DNA from: Flavobacterium psychraerolatum
GTDB lineage: Bacteria > Bacteroidota > Bacteroidia > Flavobacteriales > Flavobacteriaceae
Direction: 5' to 3'
DNA: 64,000 nt
Assembly (NCBI RefSeq): GCF_025960985.1
Contig: NZ_JAOQMX010000011.1
Coordinates: forward strand, 1 to 64,000
This document shows positions 17,189 to 26,528 of the stretch, piece after piece. Within the stretch, counting starts at the first letter, position 1. Each line of letters starts with the position of its first letter. The translations under genes and the position numbers were made by a program. The notes beneath the pieces were generated by a model. That model was not told the origin of the DNA, made no database searches, and worked only from the letters and a program-made list of their open reading frames with translations.

Positions 17189-19813
17189 ATGAAATTGAAA
17201 CAATTTATTTTAGGCGTATTATTTACGTTAATAATGCCTACAGCAATGAACGCTCAAACCATCAAAGGTATTGTGGAAGATGAGAATGGTCAACCAGTGC
17301 CTTTTTCCAATGTAATTGACAAAGTGGCTGGAAATGGAGTAACTACAGATGCCAACGGAAAATTTGCAATTAAAGTAAAAGCATTACCTGCTACTTTGAT
17401 CGCAAAATATGTAGGCTATCAAAATAAAACCTTTACAGTTGCAACAGATGCTACTACTGTAATTGTGAATTTGGCTCCTAATAATAGTCTTGATGAGGTA
17501 GTTGTAACCGGTAACAGAGCTAAAACACGTACAGTGTTAAGTTCGGCTGTGCCAATTGACAAGATTTATGCTGAAGACTTAAAGTCTAGCGGACAAGTTA
17601 CCTTTGATAAAATGTTAGCATACAAAATCCCTTCATTTAATTCAAGTACACAAGCAATTTCTGATGCAACTGCGCATTTTGACCCAGCAGATTTACGTGG
17701 ATTAGGACCGAGCCGTACATTAGTATTGGTAAACGGAAAAAGAAAAAATCAAAGTGCTTTGGTTTATGTTAATGATACTCCAGGAAAAGGAGAGGTTGGG
17801 ACTGATATGAAAAGTATTCCTTTCTCAGCTATCGAAAGAGTGGAGGTATTGCGTGATGGTGCATCATCACAATATGGTTCTGATGCCATCGCGGGTGTAG
17901 TTAACATCATTCTTAAAAAGCAAACGAATTTTACCGAGGTTAGTACGACTTCAGGAATCACTTCGCAAGGAGATGGTTTTAATTTTGGTGCCGATTTGAA
18001 TTCAGGATTTAAATTTGCTGACAAAGGTTTTGTGAATTTCAACGTTTCGTATTTAGATCAAAATAAAACAAATAGACCAGGATCGCCAGGTAAAGATGAT
18101 TTGTTTGGTGTAGCTGCAGATGACCCAACTTGGGGAGATTATTTGAAAAATAATCCAACATTAGGAATGAATATCGGGCAACCGGATACTAAAATGGGTG
18201 CATTGGTTGTTAATGCAGAATATCCATTGTCTGAAAAAACGACTCTTTATGCTTTTGGAGATGTAAATATTCGAAAAGGAACAAGTTTTGCTTTGTACAG
18301 AGTTCCTTACTGGCCAGATGTATCAGATCCTTTTAATTTATTGCATGCTGCTGGAACAACCTATAACGGTTTTCAACCAACATTTAATACTGACGTTTTT
18401 GATAACTTAGGAAGTGTTGGAATCAAATCTACACTACTTGGTTTTAGTTCTGATTTCAGTGTAACTGCTGGTTCTAATAAAGTAGATTATACTATTGCAA
18501 ACACTTTGAATCCAAGCTTAGGTGCTAATAGCCCGACTGAATTTAATGCAGGTGGATATACTTTTAGCCAATTAGTGGGTAATGCTGATTTTTCTAGAAG
18601 TTTTGATAAAGTGACTTTAGGTTTTGGTACTGAATTAAGAAGAGAGCAATATGAAGCGCGTGCTGGACAAGAAGAATCATATATAAATGGTGGTGCACAA
18701 TCGTTTCCTGGTTTACAGCCATCAAATGCATTGAAAAAAGATAGAACAAACGTAGGGATTTATTCTACTTTGGATTATGATGTTTCTGATGCTTTTTTAA
18801 TTGGTGGGTCAATACGTTATGAGAACTATTCTGATTTTGGTGATAATTTTTCATACAAAGTAAATTCTCGTTACAAAGTAACCAAAGATATAACTGTAAG
18901 AGGGTCTTTCAGTACTGGATTTAGAGCTCCTGCTTTGCACCAAATTTATTTGAGTAATGTTCAGACCTTAGTTTCAGGAAATACAATTTCAAACCAAGGA
19001 ACTTTCAACAATGTGGATCCTGCAGTAATAGGTCTAGGAGTGCCTAAACTACATGCAGAAAAATCACAAAATATTTCTACAGGTATTACATTAAGATCTG
19101 GTTCACATTTCTCAACATCTCTTGATTTCTACCATATTAAGGTTAAAGACCGTGTGCTTTTTACTGGAGAAGTTGGGTTTGATGCCGACAATACAACTAC
19201 AAATCCTGTAGAGGAAATTTTATTGGCAAATAATGTTACTAGTATGAAATTCTTCATCAATGCAGTAAATACCGTTTCAAGAGGTGCTGATATTGTGTTG
19301 AGCTATAAAAATCTAGATTTGGGAGCTGGTAGAATGACATTTAACTTGTCTAGTAATATTTCGAAAACCGAAATCCAAGGGCAAATTGCTACACCAGCAA
19401 TCTTGAAAGCAAATGGATATGACATATTTAATAGAAAAGAACAAGGAAGAATCTTGAATTCAAGACCAAATACAAAAGTGTTATTTGGTATGAACTATGA
19501 TATCAACAAATTGAGTGTTATCATGAATAACACTTACTTTGGAAGTGTAAAATGGCAACATGCTACTGATCCAACAAAAGATCAAAAATTCTCTGGAAAA
19601 GTAATTACCGATTTTGGTTTCTCATATAAATTCACAAGCACAATTGCTGTAAACGTCATGGTAAACAATTTATTCAATGTTTATCCAGATGAAATTGATG
19701 CCAAAGGAGATGTTGTAACCAATTTAGGTGGTCGTTTTAAATACCCTTGGGAAGTAAGTCAATTTGGTATCAACGGTACTACATTTACAGCAGGATTGAA
19801 CTTTAAATTCTAA
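17189..19813 (+). CDS. TonB-dependent outer-membrane receptor
   Basis: I choose the ATG at 17189 (874 residues) because it starts the signal peptide (MKLKQFILGVLF, ending AMNAQ); a TTG 60 bp upstream is unlikely. A CarboxypepD_reg-like domain follows (TIKGIVEDENGQPVPFSNV). The plug domain (about 105-220) includes DEVVVTGNRAKTR and VEVLRDGASSQYGSDAIAG. The remainder is a 22-strand barrel ending with an aromatic C-terminus (GLNFKF). Length and the lack of an adjacent SusD gene argue against a SusC-type glycan importer; a siderophore, vitamin or peptide ligand is more likely. It is monocistronic, closed by the terminator at 19841. Confidence 0.9.
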   Translation: MKLKQFILGVLFTLIMPTAMNAQTIKGIVEDENGQPVPFSNVIDKVAGNGVTTDANGKFAIKVKALPATLIAKYVGYQNKTFTVATDATTVIVNLAPNNSLDEVVVTGNRAKTRTVLSSAVPIDKIYAEDLKSSGQVTFDKMLAYKIPSFNSSTQAISDATAHFDPADLRGLGPSRTLVLVNGKRKNQSALVYVNDTPGKGEVGTDMKSIPFSAIERVEVLRDGASSQYGSDAIAGVVNIILKKQTNFTEVSTTSGITSQGDGFNFGADLNSGFKFADKGFVNFNVSYLDQNKTNRPGSPGKDDLFGVAADDPTWGDYLKNNPTLGMNIGQPDTKMGALVVNAEYPLSEKTTLYAFGDVNIRKGTSFALYRVPYWPDVSDPFNLLHAAGTTYNGFQPTFNTDVFDNLGSVGIKSTLLGFSSDFSVTAGSNKVDYTIANTLNPSLGANSPTEFNAGGYTFSQLVGNADFSRSFDKVTLGFGTELRREQYEARAGQEESYINGGAQSFPGLQPSNALKKDRTNVGIYSTLDYDVSDAFLIGGSIRYENYSDFGDNFSYKVNSRYKVTKDITVRGSFSTGFRAPALHQIYLSNVQTLVSGNTISNQGTFNNVDPAVIGLGVPKLHAEKSQNISTGITLRSGSHFSTSLDFYHIKVKDRVLFTGEVGFDADNTTTNPVEEILLANNVTSMKFFINAVNTVSRGADIVLSYKNLDLGAGRMTFNLSSNISKTEIQGQIATPAILKANGYDIFNRKEQGRILNSRPNTKVLFGMNYDINKLSVIMNNTYFGSVKWQHATDPTKDQKFSGKVITDFGFSYKFTSTIAVNVMVNNLFNVYPDEIDAKGDVVTNLGGRFKYPWEVSQFGINGTTFTAGLNFKF

Positions 19814-19840
19814 AGAAGTATATCATACAGCATAAAATTA

Positions 19841-19868
19841 AAAACGGGATGTATTCCCGTTTTTTTTT
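19841..19868 (+). terminator. Terminator after the TonB receptor gene
   Basis: AAAACGGGA / TCCCGTTTTTTTTTT with a short loop, 28 bp after the stop codon. Confidence 0.9.
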
Positions 19869-20090
19869 GCTTTAGACACAAGTGAAGTAGGGATGCCGTC
19901 TAATTTACGAAAGTGTATAAAGTAGCTGAAAAACTGTATTCTTAGGGGAAGTTGGTATAATTATCAAAAAATAATAAACAAGAGCAAATGATAATCTGCA
20001 GTTTTTAACAATATAAATTTCTCACTATTTTGTCATCAGAAAAAAAATAGTAAAGATGAATGAACCTTTTTTTTACTCTCGCTTGAAGAC

Positions 20091-20822
20091 TTATTTTTCT
20101 TTCATGTCGTACTGATGCTTCCAGTTTAGAAGTTGAAATCTTAATTGGTCATAATACAGACCAATAATTAACATTGATGCAGGAATTAGCAGTAGGTAAA
20201 AATGAAAATAAGAATAAAAAGTACCGCCAAAAAAGCCACCAAGAAAGAAGAAGGTAATAATCCGGAACCTAAGTTTAATAGTAGAAAGTAACTTAGCTTG
20301 TTGTTCTTTCTGTTTATAAAAAAATAATTGTGAAAGCTCAATTCCTAAATCTGTAAAAAGACCAGTCAGATGTGTAGTTCTTACAATTGCATTAGATATT
20401 CTGGTTACTAATGAATTTTGTAAACCCATGGCAAAAAGCAAACTAAAAGCAATGTAATTAGAGTATTCTTTTACGAGTAAGTGTCCCAGTATGGCAATAC
20501 AAAAAAGTATTATACTTTCGATAATGGTCGGAATAATAAATATGTATCGCTCATTTTTAAGCGTCATAATTTCTATCAATAGACTGGAGCAAAAAGAACC
20601 TAAGAAGAAAAATAAGATGTAAAAAAAGTAAATAAAACTTTCTGAAAAATGGAGTTTGAAAACTTCATCTATAAAAAACGCAAAATGCCCTGTTACATTA
20701 GTGGTAAGGCGCTGTACCGATAAAAAACCGACCACATTTACAATTCCTGCCACAAATGAGAGTAAAGAAGCAATTTTTTTATTGTGTTCTAAAGTTCTTG
20801 TTTTTCCTTGATGTCTAAACAT
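20091..20822 (-). CDS. YoaK/DUF1275 family membrane protein
   Basis: 243 residues with about six hydrophobic segments. The N-terminal block (SFVAGIVNVVGFLSV) and VTGHFAFFIDEV followed by the paired repeat MGLQNSLVTRISNAIVRTTH with LTGLFTDLGIEL are the typical internally repeated motif of DUF1275 (T-G-x-x-T/F-D). The function of the family is unknown; a transporter role is often proposed. It stands alone between two plus-strand units. Confidence 0.85.
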   Translation of the reverse strand: MFRHQGKTRTLEHNKKIASLLSFVAGIVNVVGFLSVQRLTTNVTGHFAFFIDEVFKLHFSESFIYFFYILFFFLGSFCSSLLIEIMTLKNERYIFIIPTIIESIILFCIAILGHLLVKEYSNYIAFSLLFAMGLQNSLVTRISNAIVRTTHLTGLFTDLGIELSQLFFYKQKEQQAKLLSTIKLRFRIITFFFLGGFFGGTFYSYFHFYLLLIPASMLIIGLYYDQLRFQLLNWKHQYDMKEK

Positions 20823-21172
20823 GATTCTTTTGGGTCAAGTTCTATTTTTGTCCTTTTATCACTTGTAATTCTATACAAGGTTAGGTCTTTTTTTTGGTTT
20901 TATAAAATAACTAGGACTGTTTAACAATGAAAACACCATGTAAATACAATAAAGTAAACTTTGATTTGATGATGGAAATTGCCCTGTTATTCCTTATTAT
21001 TTCCATTTTTTATAATAGAGTGATGTCTTTTTGATTTTAAAAAGATTATTGAGTTAAAATCTTTATAAAGTCACAGTCTGAAAAGGTATGTTTGTTAGTG
21101 AAAATCAACTTTATTTGAGTAAAATACTTTATATTTATAAGAACACTGTAACTAACCATTAAATTAAATTGT
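20823..21172. other. Divergent intergenic region
   Basis: 350 bp between the DUF1275 gene (minus) and the GreA-like gene (plus). TATGTTTG at 21087-21094 fits the -7 consensus for the plus-strand gene but has no TTG at proper spacing. Nothing else was recognised. Confidence 0.4.
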
Positions 21173-21619
21173 ATGACGTTCTCCAAAATAAATATTCAGC
21201 AAGCTTGCATTCAAAAACAAACGGAACTAATAGAGAGTTTTCAAAATCGAGTCGATTCAATGCAAGCAGATGTGCTCGAAGCGAATCAGTCGCCTAGCCA
21301 GACAGAAGATCGCATTGGAGGAAAAGTAGAACTTTTTAATGCAGTAGGGAAGGAGCTTGATTTTGCGATTCGAGAAATGGATTTTTTAGAAACCTTGCAA
21401 CCCGAAAAACAATGCGTGTGTGTTGAGCCTGGAGCAGTTGTAGTCACCGATAAACTTACTTTATACATTTGTGTTTCTATAGAACAAATAGAAGTGGATG
21501 GACACATGATTTTTGGAATTTCAACCCGAGCACCTATATACGCAGCGATGAGAGGTTTACAAAAAGGACAATCTTTTCAGTTCAATGAAATGGAGTATCA
21601 AATTATGGATATAATCTAA
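21173..21619 (+). CDS. GreA/GreB C-terminal-domain-like protein
   Basis: 148 residues. A helical N-terminus (about 1-80, including EDRIGGKVELFNAVGKELDF) is followed by a small beta domain: PGAVVVTDKLTLYICVSIEQ, then the block RAPIYAAMRGLQKGQSF and NEMEYQIMDI. That ending matches the GreA-type FKBP-like domain pattern (SPLG.ALLGKK.GD ... Y.I..I). Real GreA proteins bind RNA polymerase and rescue stalled complexes with acidic residues on an N-terminal coiled coil. Whether this shortened form does so is unknown. I recall homologues labelled '3-oxoacyl-ACP synthase', which the sequence does not support. Confidence 0.6.
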   Translation: MTFSKINIQQACIQKQTELIESFQNRVDSMQADVLEANQSPSQTEDRIGGKVELFNAVGKELDFAIREMDFLETLQPEKQCVCVEPGAVVVTDKLTLYICVSIEQIEVDGHMIFGISTRAPIYAAMRGLQKGQSFQFNEMEYQIMDII

Positions 21620-21771
21620 ATTCAAAAATATTTTAAGTGAGAGATTCTTTGTAGGATTGTTATTAGGTTGTCAAATTCTGTATTTTTATGTTGCTTTCTG
21701 TTAAAAACGTTTTAGTAACATGGAAATCAAAAACTTAAATTAAAATACGTACTATTGAATTCGGTTTGAAC

Positions 21772-21779
21772 TACCTTTG
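21772..21779 (+). promoter_or_regulatory. -7 element of the SHOCT-protein gene
   Basis: TACCTTTG matches TAnnTTTG and lies 49 bp before the ATG at 21828. The nearest TTG (21755) is only 14 bp upstream, so the -33 element is poor. Confidence 0.5.
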
Positions 21780-21827
21780 TAGAAGTGTTGTTACAATAGC
21801 AATTCAGATAAATTAAGAATTAAGAAT

Positions 21828-22604
21828 ATGAATGCAATTTTTACAGATGCAAGTTTTCAAAATATGGTTGTAGTTGCCAATCGTTATGGCGTGAGTCCTA
21901 ATGCGGTTTCTGAATTGACTCATGCTCTCCTTAGAACCAACGGAACAATGGCGCAATTTTATATTCCTGAGCTTGGTGGTGGAGGACAATGGATGCAAGG
22001 CGGAATGACTATGGTTGGGGATATGTTCAACAATCAACTTAAAAATACAGTTAACGGTCTTTGTATTGATCTTTCAAATTTAATCAATCAAGGTGCGATA
22101 CAATACGTACCATTACCTAAGAGTGCTAACCAAAATGGTTCTCAATCAGGGAATTGGTGGGGTGATTTGGGGGTCCCTAACTCTACTGGGAGTCAAAATA
22201 ATACCAATTATGCAGTTTTTTCAACTATTGGTCGTTTAGCGATTCAAGAAAACGGAAAAGTAACTGTATTTGATACTCTTGATAATCATATTGGAGGTGT
22301 AGGACAACAACAAGGTGGAGACTATTCTGTAACTTTTACAAGTCAATATGGTACCGTAAATTTGAACAGTTTGCCTATTGTATCTGGCGGTGAAAATAGA
22401 CCTCAAGAACAAATTATTCCTCAGAATAATCCTGTTCCACAAGAGGTTGCAGCTGTACAGATGCCTGAAGTTGCTGGGGTATCAACTGCTTTTGAAGAAG
22501 ATATTTTTATAAAAATAGAAAAATTAGCAGCTTTGAAAGATAAAAATATTCTATCAGTAGAAGAATTTGAAAATAAAAAAGCAGAACTATTAAGTAGATT
22601 GTAG
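21828..22604 (+). CDS. SHOCT-domain protein of unknown function
   Basis: 258 residues, no signal peptide or membrane segment. The N-terminus (about 1-170) has Gly/Asn/Gln-rich stretches (IPELGGGGQWMQGG, NQNGSQSGNWWGDLG) and is not recognised. The last ~32 residues, IKIEKLAALKDKNILSVEEF then ENKKAELLSRL, form a SHOCT domain, a short helical C-terminal module thought to aid oligomerisation. A strong terminator follows, so it is monocistronic. Function unknown; cytosolic location likely. Confidence 0.75.
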   Translation: MNAIFTDASFQNMVVVANRYGVSPNAVSELTHALLRTNGTMAQFYIPELGGGGQWMQGGMTMVGDMFNNQLKNTVNGLCIDLSNLINQGAIQYVPLPKSANQNGSQSGNWWGDLGVPNSTGSQNNTNYAVFSTIGRLAIQENGKVTVFDTLDNHIGGVGQQQGGDYSVTFTSQYGTVNLNSLPIVSGGENRPQEQIIPQNNPVPQEVAAVQMPEVAGVSTAFEEDIFIKIEKLAALKDKNILSVEEFENKKAELLSRL

Positions 22605-22620
22605 ATTTCAAATCGAATAA

Positions 22621-22667
22621 ACAAAGCCACTATCTGTTTTTAAAAAAGATAGTGGCTTTGTTTTTTA
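22621..22667 (+). terminator. Terminator after the SHOCT gene
   Basis: ACAAAGCCACTATCT / AGATAGTGGCTTTGT with an AT-rich loop and a TTTTTT tail, 17 bp after the stop codon. It can also serve the convergent minus-strand gene. Confidence 0.9.
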
Positions 22668-22696
22668 TCGAATGTAAAGTCCCCAGTTGACGGTTT

Positions 22697-23752
22697 CTAA
22701 TTTAAAGGTAATTTTATTTTATTAACGGTAAAAACCATTTCATCAATTGGTCCAGTTACTTCATTTATTCTAGAATTGGTATAGTATAAATCATCTTTGT
22801 AAATACTAAAACTATCTGCCCATCGTACATCAACTCCCTGAATCAAAGTGTGGATGGTTCCATCTGGTTTTAGGTAATCAATTTTATTGTTTTCTAAATC
22901 TGCATAATAGAGAAAACCTTTGTCGTCAAAAATCATCCCATCAGGCGCAGCTGTTTTCGACTCTAGTCGAACCGTTTTTTCAATTTCTGTCTTGTTGTCA
23001 AGGTCAAAAGCTGCGGTTGGAATAGAGTATAAACTATAACCCGTCAAAGCGTGGTACAATAATCTTTGGTTTTTTACATCAAGTTCAATTCCGTCTGAAT
23101 GTACAGATCGCTTCCATTGTGTCCCAGCAAATGTCAAAAAAGGCACCTCTGCAGAAGTTGAAAAGTGATCATTCAAAATTCGTTTTGATGTTCCAGTAGC
23201 AATATTATACACTACCAAACCAGCGTGACCAGAATCTGTAAAATAAATTTTATCACCGTCTACACGTAAATCGTTGATATACGAATCAGAATGAAAACTA
23301 TTTTTTTCTAGTATATACGTTGCCGTTAGCGTATTACTTTTTAGATCAAAAACAAATACTCTTGGCGCATCAAGCACGGTTTTAAATTGTGGGTTTCGAG
23401 TATCTAACACATATAGTTTGTCATCATGCGCTAAAACTGACTGCACAGCAATAAATTTATCAGCAACTACTGGCTGGCCAATTTCCCAAGAATTCCACTC
23501 TAGATTGGGGTAGCTTTTGTTTTTGTTGCCGTCAACTTTCACTACCGCATTTTCGACACCTTCTCTCCATCTTGGAAAATTGACAAACATGCGACCTGAA
23601 TTTGCTATGGCAATTCCGGTTACTTGTTGTCCTTTAAATTCCGCAACTTGCGTGACTTGGTGCGCGCTCTTTGGTTCCGCTTTAGAATTAATTCTTCCCT
23701 TGCAAGCGGCTAAACTTAGTAGGATTACTGAAAAAACTAGTATGTTTTTCAT
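22697..23752 (-). CDS. Yellow/MRJP or SMP-30-like beta-propeller lipoprotein
   Basis: 351 residues with a lipoprotein signal (VILLSLAACKGR). The body reads as a six-bladed propeller: VTGIAIANSGRMFVNFPRW, YVLDTRN, RVFVFDLKSN, YINDLRVDGDKIYFTDSG, GIELDVKNQRLLYHALTGY and APDGMIFDDKGFLYYADLEN. The pattern FVNFPRW and YINDL...YFTDSG is that of the MRJP/Yellow family, often annotated as L-dopachrome tautomerase-related. It probably binds or modifies a small ligand in the periplasm; the activity is unknown. It lies 8 bp after the luciferase-like gene, so the two form an operon. Confidence 0.8.
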   Translation of the reverse strand: MKNILVFSVILLSLAACKGRINSKAEPKSAHQVTQVAEFKGQQVTGIAIANSGRMFVNFPRWREGVENAVVKVDGNKNKSYPNLEWNSWEIGQPVVADKFIAVQSVLAHDDKLYVLDTRNPQFKTVLDAPRVFVFDLKSNTLTATYILEKNSFHSDSYINDLRVDGDKIYFTDSGHAGLVVYNIATGTSKRILNDHFSTSAEVPFLTFAGTQWKRSVHSDGIELDVKNQRLLYHALTGYSLYSIPTAAFDLDNKTEIEKTVRLESKTAAPDGMIFDDKGFLYYADLENNKIDYLKPDGTIHTLIQGVDVRWADSFSIYKDDLYYTNSRINEVTGPIDEMVFTVNKIKLPLN

Positions 23753-23760
23753 TTTTATAT

Positions 23761-24792
23761 TTATTTAGAACTATTTATTTCATTCATTATTTCAGCCATC
23801 AACTCGTATGAATGTACACGTGCGTCTTGGTTGTGACAATTGGTCGTTATTATCAATTCGTCCACAGCAGTTTTTTCGATAAAGGCTTCAATTTCTTTTT
23901 TTACTTTCGCTTTCGAACCAATAAATGTATAATATGTCATTTGCTTCACTGCGGGATGTTCCATCGTTTCACGCAGATCATCCGTCATTTCAGCAGGTTC
24001 ATCAAGTGATTCTCGCTTAGCGCCTGTCAATAAGCTTATAATCATTTTGATAAAAGAGGTCGCCATGCGCTCTGCTTCTTCATCTGTGTCGGCTACAAAC
24101 GCATTTATTCCTGTCATCACATAGGGTTTTGCTAACTCTGGTGAGGGCATAAACTCTTTTCTATAAATTGCCAAAGCAGGCAATAATTGCGCAGTTGCAA
24201 AATGACTTGCAAAAGCATAAGGTAGTCCTTTTCTAGCTGCCAAATGTGCGCTGTCTGTACTTGATCCTAATATATATATCGGTACGTTAATTCCTTCTGC
24301 TATTGGAGCTCTTACTTTTGCATTCTGATTGTTAATGGAGAAGTAAGTTTGAATTTTTTCAATTTCTTCCGGAAAAGAATGGGCTGCATCCATGAAATCT
24401 GACCGAATAGCACGTGCTGTTTCTTGGTCTGTTCCAGGTGCGCGACCCAATCCCAAATCAATACGGTTTGGGTACATGGTTCCCAAAGTTCCAAATTGTT
24501 CTGCTACAATTAGTGAGGAATGGTTGGGTAGCATAATTCCACCCGATCCTACATTTAATGTAGTTGTAGCTTGCGCTACATGATCGATCAATATTACTGT
24601 AGCCGTACTCGCAACTGCGGGCATATTGTGATGCTCTGCTAGCCAGTAACGAGTATAGCCAAATTTTTCTGCTTGTTGCGAAAGGTGAACGGTATTGTCA
24701 ATCGTCTCTTTAATTGTACTTCCTTTGGTCACAATCGCAAGATCCAATATCGAAAATGCTATAGAATTAGTGTTCATATTTTCTGTTTTCAT
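23761..24792 (-). CDS. LLM-class (luciferase-like) flavin-dependent oxidoreductase
   Basis: 343 residues, cytosolic. Typical family blocks are FSILDLAIVTKGST, GYTRYWLAEHHNMPAVAST, GSGGIMLPNHSSLIVAEQF and RIDLGLGRAPGTDQETARAI (single-component luciferase-like subgroup, YhbW/MsnO8 type). These enzymes use reduced FMN, or F420 in other groups, to oxidise small molecules; substrate unknown. The gene is first in a two-gene unit with the Yellow-like lipoprotein. A strong hairpin separates it from the upstream nitroreductase, so it has its own promoter. Confidence 0.88.
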   Translation of the reverse strand: MKTENMNTNSIAFSILDLAIVTKGSTIKETIDNTVHLSQQAEKFGYTRYWLAEHHNMPAVASTATVILIDHVAQATTTLNVGSGGIMLPNHSSLIVAEQFGTLGTMYPNRIDLGLGRAPGTDQETARAIRSDFMDAAHSFPEEIEKIQTYFSINNQNAKVRAPIAEGINVPIYILGSSTDSAHLAARKGLPYAFASHFATAQLLPALAIYRKEFMPSPELAKPYVMTGINAFVADTDEEAERMATSFIKMIISLLTGAKRESLDEPAEMTDDLRETMEHPAVKQMTYYTFIGSKAKVKKEIEAFIEKTAVDELIITTNCHNQDARVHSYELMAEIMNEINSSK

Positions 24793-24894
24793 AGGTATAA
24801 AGTTAAGGTTGATATCCCAACAATATTCGCAAGGATAACTTAAATAAAACTAAAATGCTGATGACGGTTACAATAAAATCGATTTCTATTATTG

Positions 24895-24936
24895 AGAAAA
24901 GCCTGGATCAAAACTGGGTTTTGATCCAGGCTTTTC
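24895..24936 (-). terminator. Strong hairpin terminator after the nitroreductase gene
   Basis: AGAAAAGCCTGGATCAAAAC pairs perfectly with GTTTTGATCCAGGCTTTTCT. The hairpin lies about 57 bp after the nitroreductase stop and before the luciferase-like gene, with T-rich sequence on both sides. Confidence 0.8.
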
Positions 24937-24992
24937 TTTATAAAAGTCAGCATGAAATAACTAAAAAAGAATTTAATGGAGGTAAGTTGAGA

Positions 24993-25628
24993 TTATTTAA
25001 ACTCTATTACAAATTCCTCTTTTGGTGTTCTTACTTTTTTCATTGGAGCAATCCAATCGTTAGGAGTATCAGCATAACCTACATACATAAGTGAAATACT
25101 TTTTAATCCTAATTTTTCTAATCCCAATACTTCATCCACTACAGCATTGTCAAAACCTTCAACAGGAGTACTGTCTATTCTTAATTCAGCTGCTTGTCCT
25201 AGTGCTAGACCTAGTGCTATATATGATTGTCTTGCGATGTGTGCGAAGTTTTCTTCAGCCGGTTGTGCTAGGTATATTTTTTTCAACATATCGGTGTAGC
25301 TACCAAAACGGCCTCTTTCTAGTCCACGTTCATCTGTAGTATGATTGTAGACTTTGTCAATACGTTCTGCAGTATAGCGATCCCATCCAGCAAGTATAAT
25401 TACATGAGAACAATCTCTCATACATTCTGGATTTAAGGCACCTTTGACAAGTTTTTCTTTTAATTCTTGGTTTTCTACAACAATTACGTTGAAAGGTTGT
25501 AACCCAGAGGAAGTTGGAGCTAAACGAGCTGCTTCTACAATTTTATCAATATTTTCGGTACTTACTTTTTTGGTTCCATCGTATGCTTTTACAGCGTGTC
25601 TCCAGTTTAAATCTTCTAATAAAGCCAT
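24993..25628 (-). CDS. Nitroreductase family NAD(P)H-dependent oxidoreductase (NfsB-like)
   Basis: 211 residues. The N-terminal RHAVKAYDGTKKVS and the FMN-binding block AARLAPTSSGLQPFNVIVVEN are characteristic. ALGLALGQAAELRIDSTPVEGF and ISLMYVGYADTPND follow in the expected order. Members reduce nitro compounds, quinones or flavins as FMN dimers. It lies 36 bp after ohr on the same strand and is probably part of the peroxide-response operon. Confidence 0.9.
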   Translation of the reverse strand: MALLEDLNWRHAVKAYDGTKKVSTENIDKIVEAARLAPTSSGLQPFNVIVVENQELKEKLVKGALNPECMRDCSHVIILAGWDRYTAERIDKVYNHTTDERGLERGRFGSYTDMLKKIYLAQPAEENFAHIARQSYIALGLALGQAAELRIDSTPVEGFDNAVVDEVLGLEKLGLKSISLMYVGYADTPNDWIAPMKKVRTPKEEFVIEFK

Positions 25629-25664
25629 TATTTTGTTTATTTATGTTTTGAAAAATTATTCGTT

Positions 25665-26087
25665 TTAGTTGTTTGAAACAGTCAATATAATCGGCATATT
25701 TCCTCTTGTAGCATTAGAATAAGGACAGACTTGATGCGCTTTTTCTATTAATGATTGTGCTACTTCAATAGATACTCCGGGGATATTGGCATGTAATTCT
25801 GCTTCAAGACCAAAACCTCCAGTCTCAGTTTGACCAATACTTACTTTTGCCGAAACACTGGTTGGTCCTGTTTGGATATCTTCTTTTTTAATAACCAAGT
25901 TCAAAGCACTATCAAAACAGGCTGAGTATCCTGCAGCGAAAAGCATTTCTGGGTTTGCAAAATCATCATTTGCACCACCCAGCGCTTTTGGATGTCTCAC
26001 TTCCAAATCAATAATTCCGTTTTCACTTTTTACTTGTCCGTTTCTACCGCCAGTAGCAGTAGATTGTGTTGTATATAATGTTTTCAT
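25665..26087 (-). CDS. ohr: Organic hydroperoxide resistance protein (OsmC/Ohr family)
   Basis: 140 residues, full length. The catalytic cysteine pair is visible: C57 in YSACFDS and C121 in VCPYSNATRGN. The N-terminal TATGGRNGQ and LEVRHPKALGG blocks are those of true Ohr, not OsmC. Ohr is a dimeric thiol peroxidase that reduces fatty-acid and other organic hydroperoxides with lipoyl reductants. The gene starts 3 bp after ohrR, so the regulator and enzyme are translated from one message. Confidence 0.95.
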   Translation of the reverse strand: MKTLYTTQSTATGGRNGQVKSENGIIDLEVRHPKALGGANDDFANPEMLFAAGYSACFDSALNLVIKKEDIQTGPTSVSAKVSIGQTETGGFGLEAELHANIPGVSIEVAQSLIEKAHQVCPYSNATRGNMPIILTVSNN

Positions 26088-26090
26088 TTT

Positions 26091-26510
26091 TTACTTTTTT
26101 GATATTTTAATAATTATATTTTTTAAAACCAATAAGTCTTCAGTTGATAAATTCATAGCTTCCATTAATTTTCCTGGAATACTAGCGGCTTGTACTTTTA
26201 GCGCTTTTCCCTTGTCAGTTAAGGATATATTTACAATTCGCTCGTCAATTGTACTTCTTATTCTTAACACAAACTCTTTGTGTTCCATTCGTTTCAATAA
26301 AGGAGTTAAAGTACCGCTGTCGAGTTGTAGTTTTTCTCCTATTTGATTTACTGTTTGTTCTTCGAATTCCCACAAAACCATCATTACTAAATATTGCGGG
26401 TATGTAAGTTGTATTGCTTCTAGCAAAGGACGGTATTGATTGATTATTTCCTTTGCAAAAACATAAACCGGAAAACAAACCTGTTCGCTAATATGTAGTT
26501 GATCTTTCAT
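26091..26510 (-). CDS. ohrR: MarR-family redox regulator OhrR
   Basis: I choose the ATG at 26510 (139 residues) because the promoter -7 element lies between it and the further ATG at 26564. C12 (EQVCFPVYVFAKEI) is the conserved peroxide-sensing cysteine of OhrR. The winged helix is LTYPQYLVMMVLWEFEEQ, NQIGEKLQLDSGTLTPLLKR and a wing with IDERIVNISLT. OhrR represses ohr until the cysteine is oxidised by organic peroxide. Co-transcription with ohr gives autoregulation. Confidence 0.92.
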   Translation of the reverse strand: MKDQLHISEQVCFPVYVFAKEIINQYRPLLEAIQLTYPQYLVMMVLWEFEEQTVNQIGEKLQLDSGTLTPLLKRMEHKEFVLRIRSTIDERIVNISLTDKGKALKVQAASIPGKLMEAMNLSTEDLLVLKNIIIKISKK

Positions 26511-26528
26511 TGTGATGATTTTCTTGTG

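Noticed and set aside
17189..19813. SusC-type glycan transporter
   Set aside because: Shorter than usual SusC proteins and without an adjacent SusD gene, so a general TonB receptor is the safer call.
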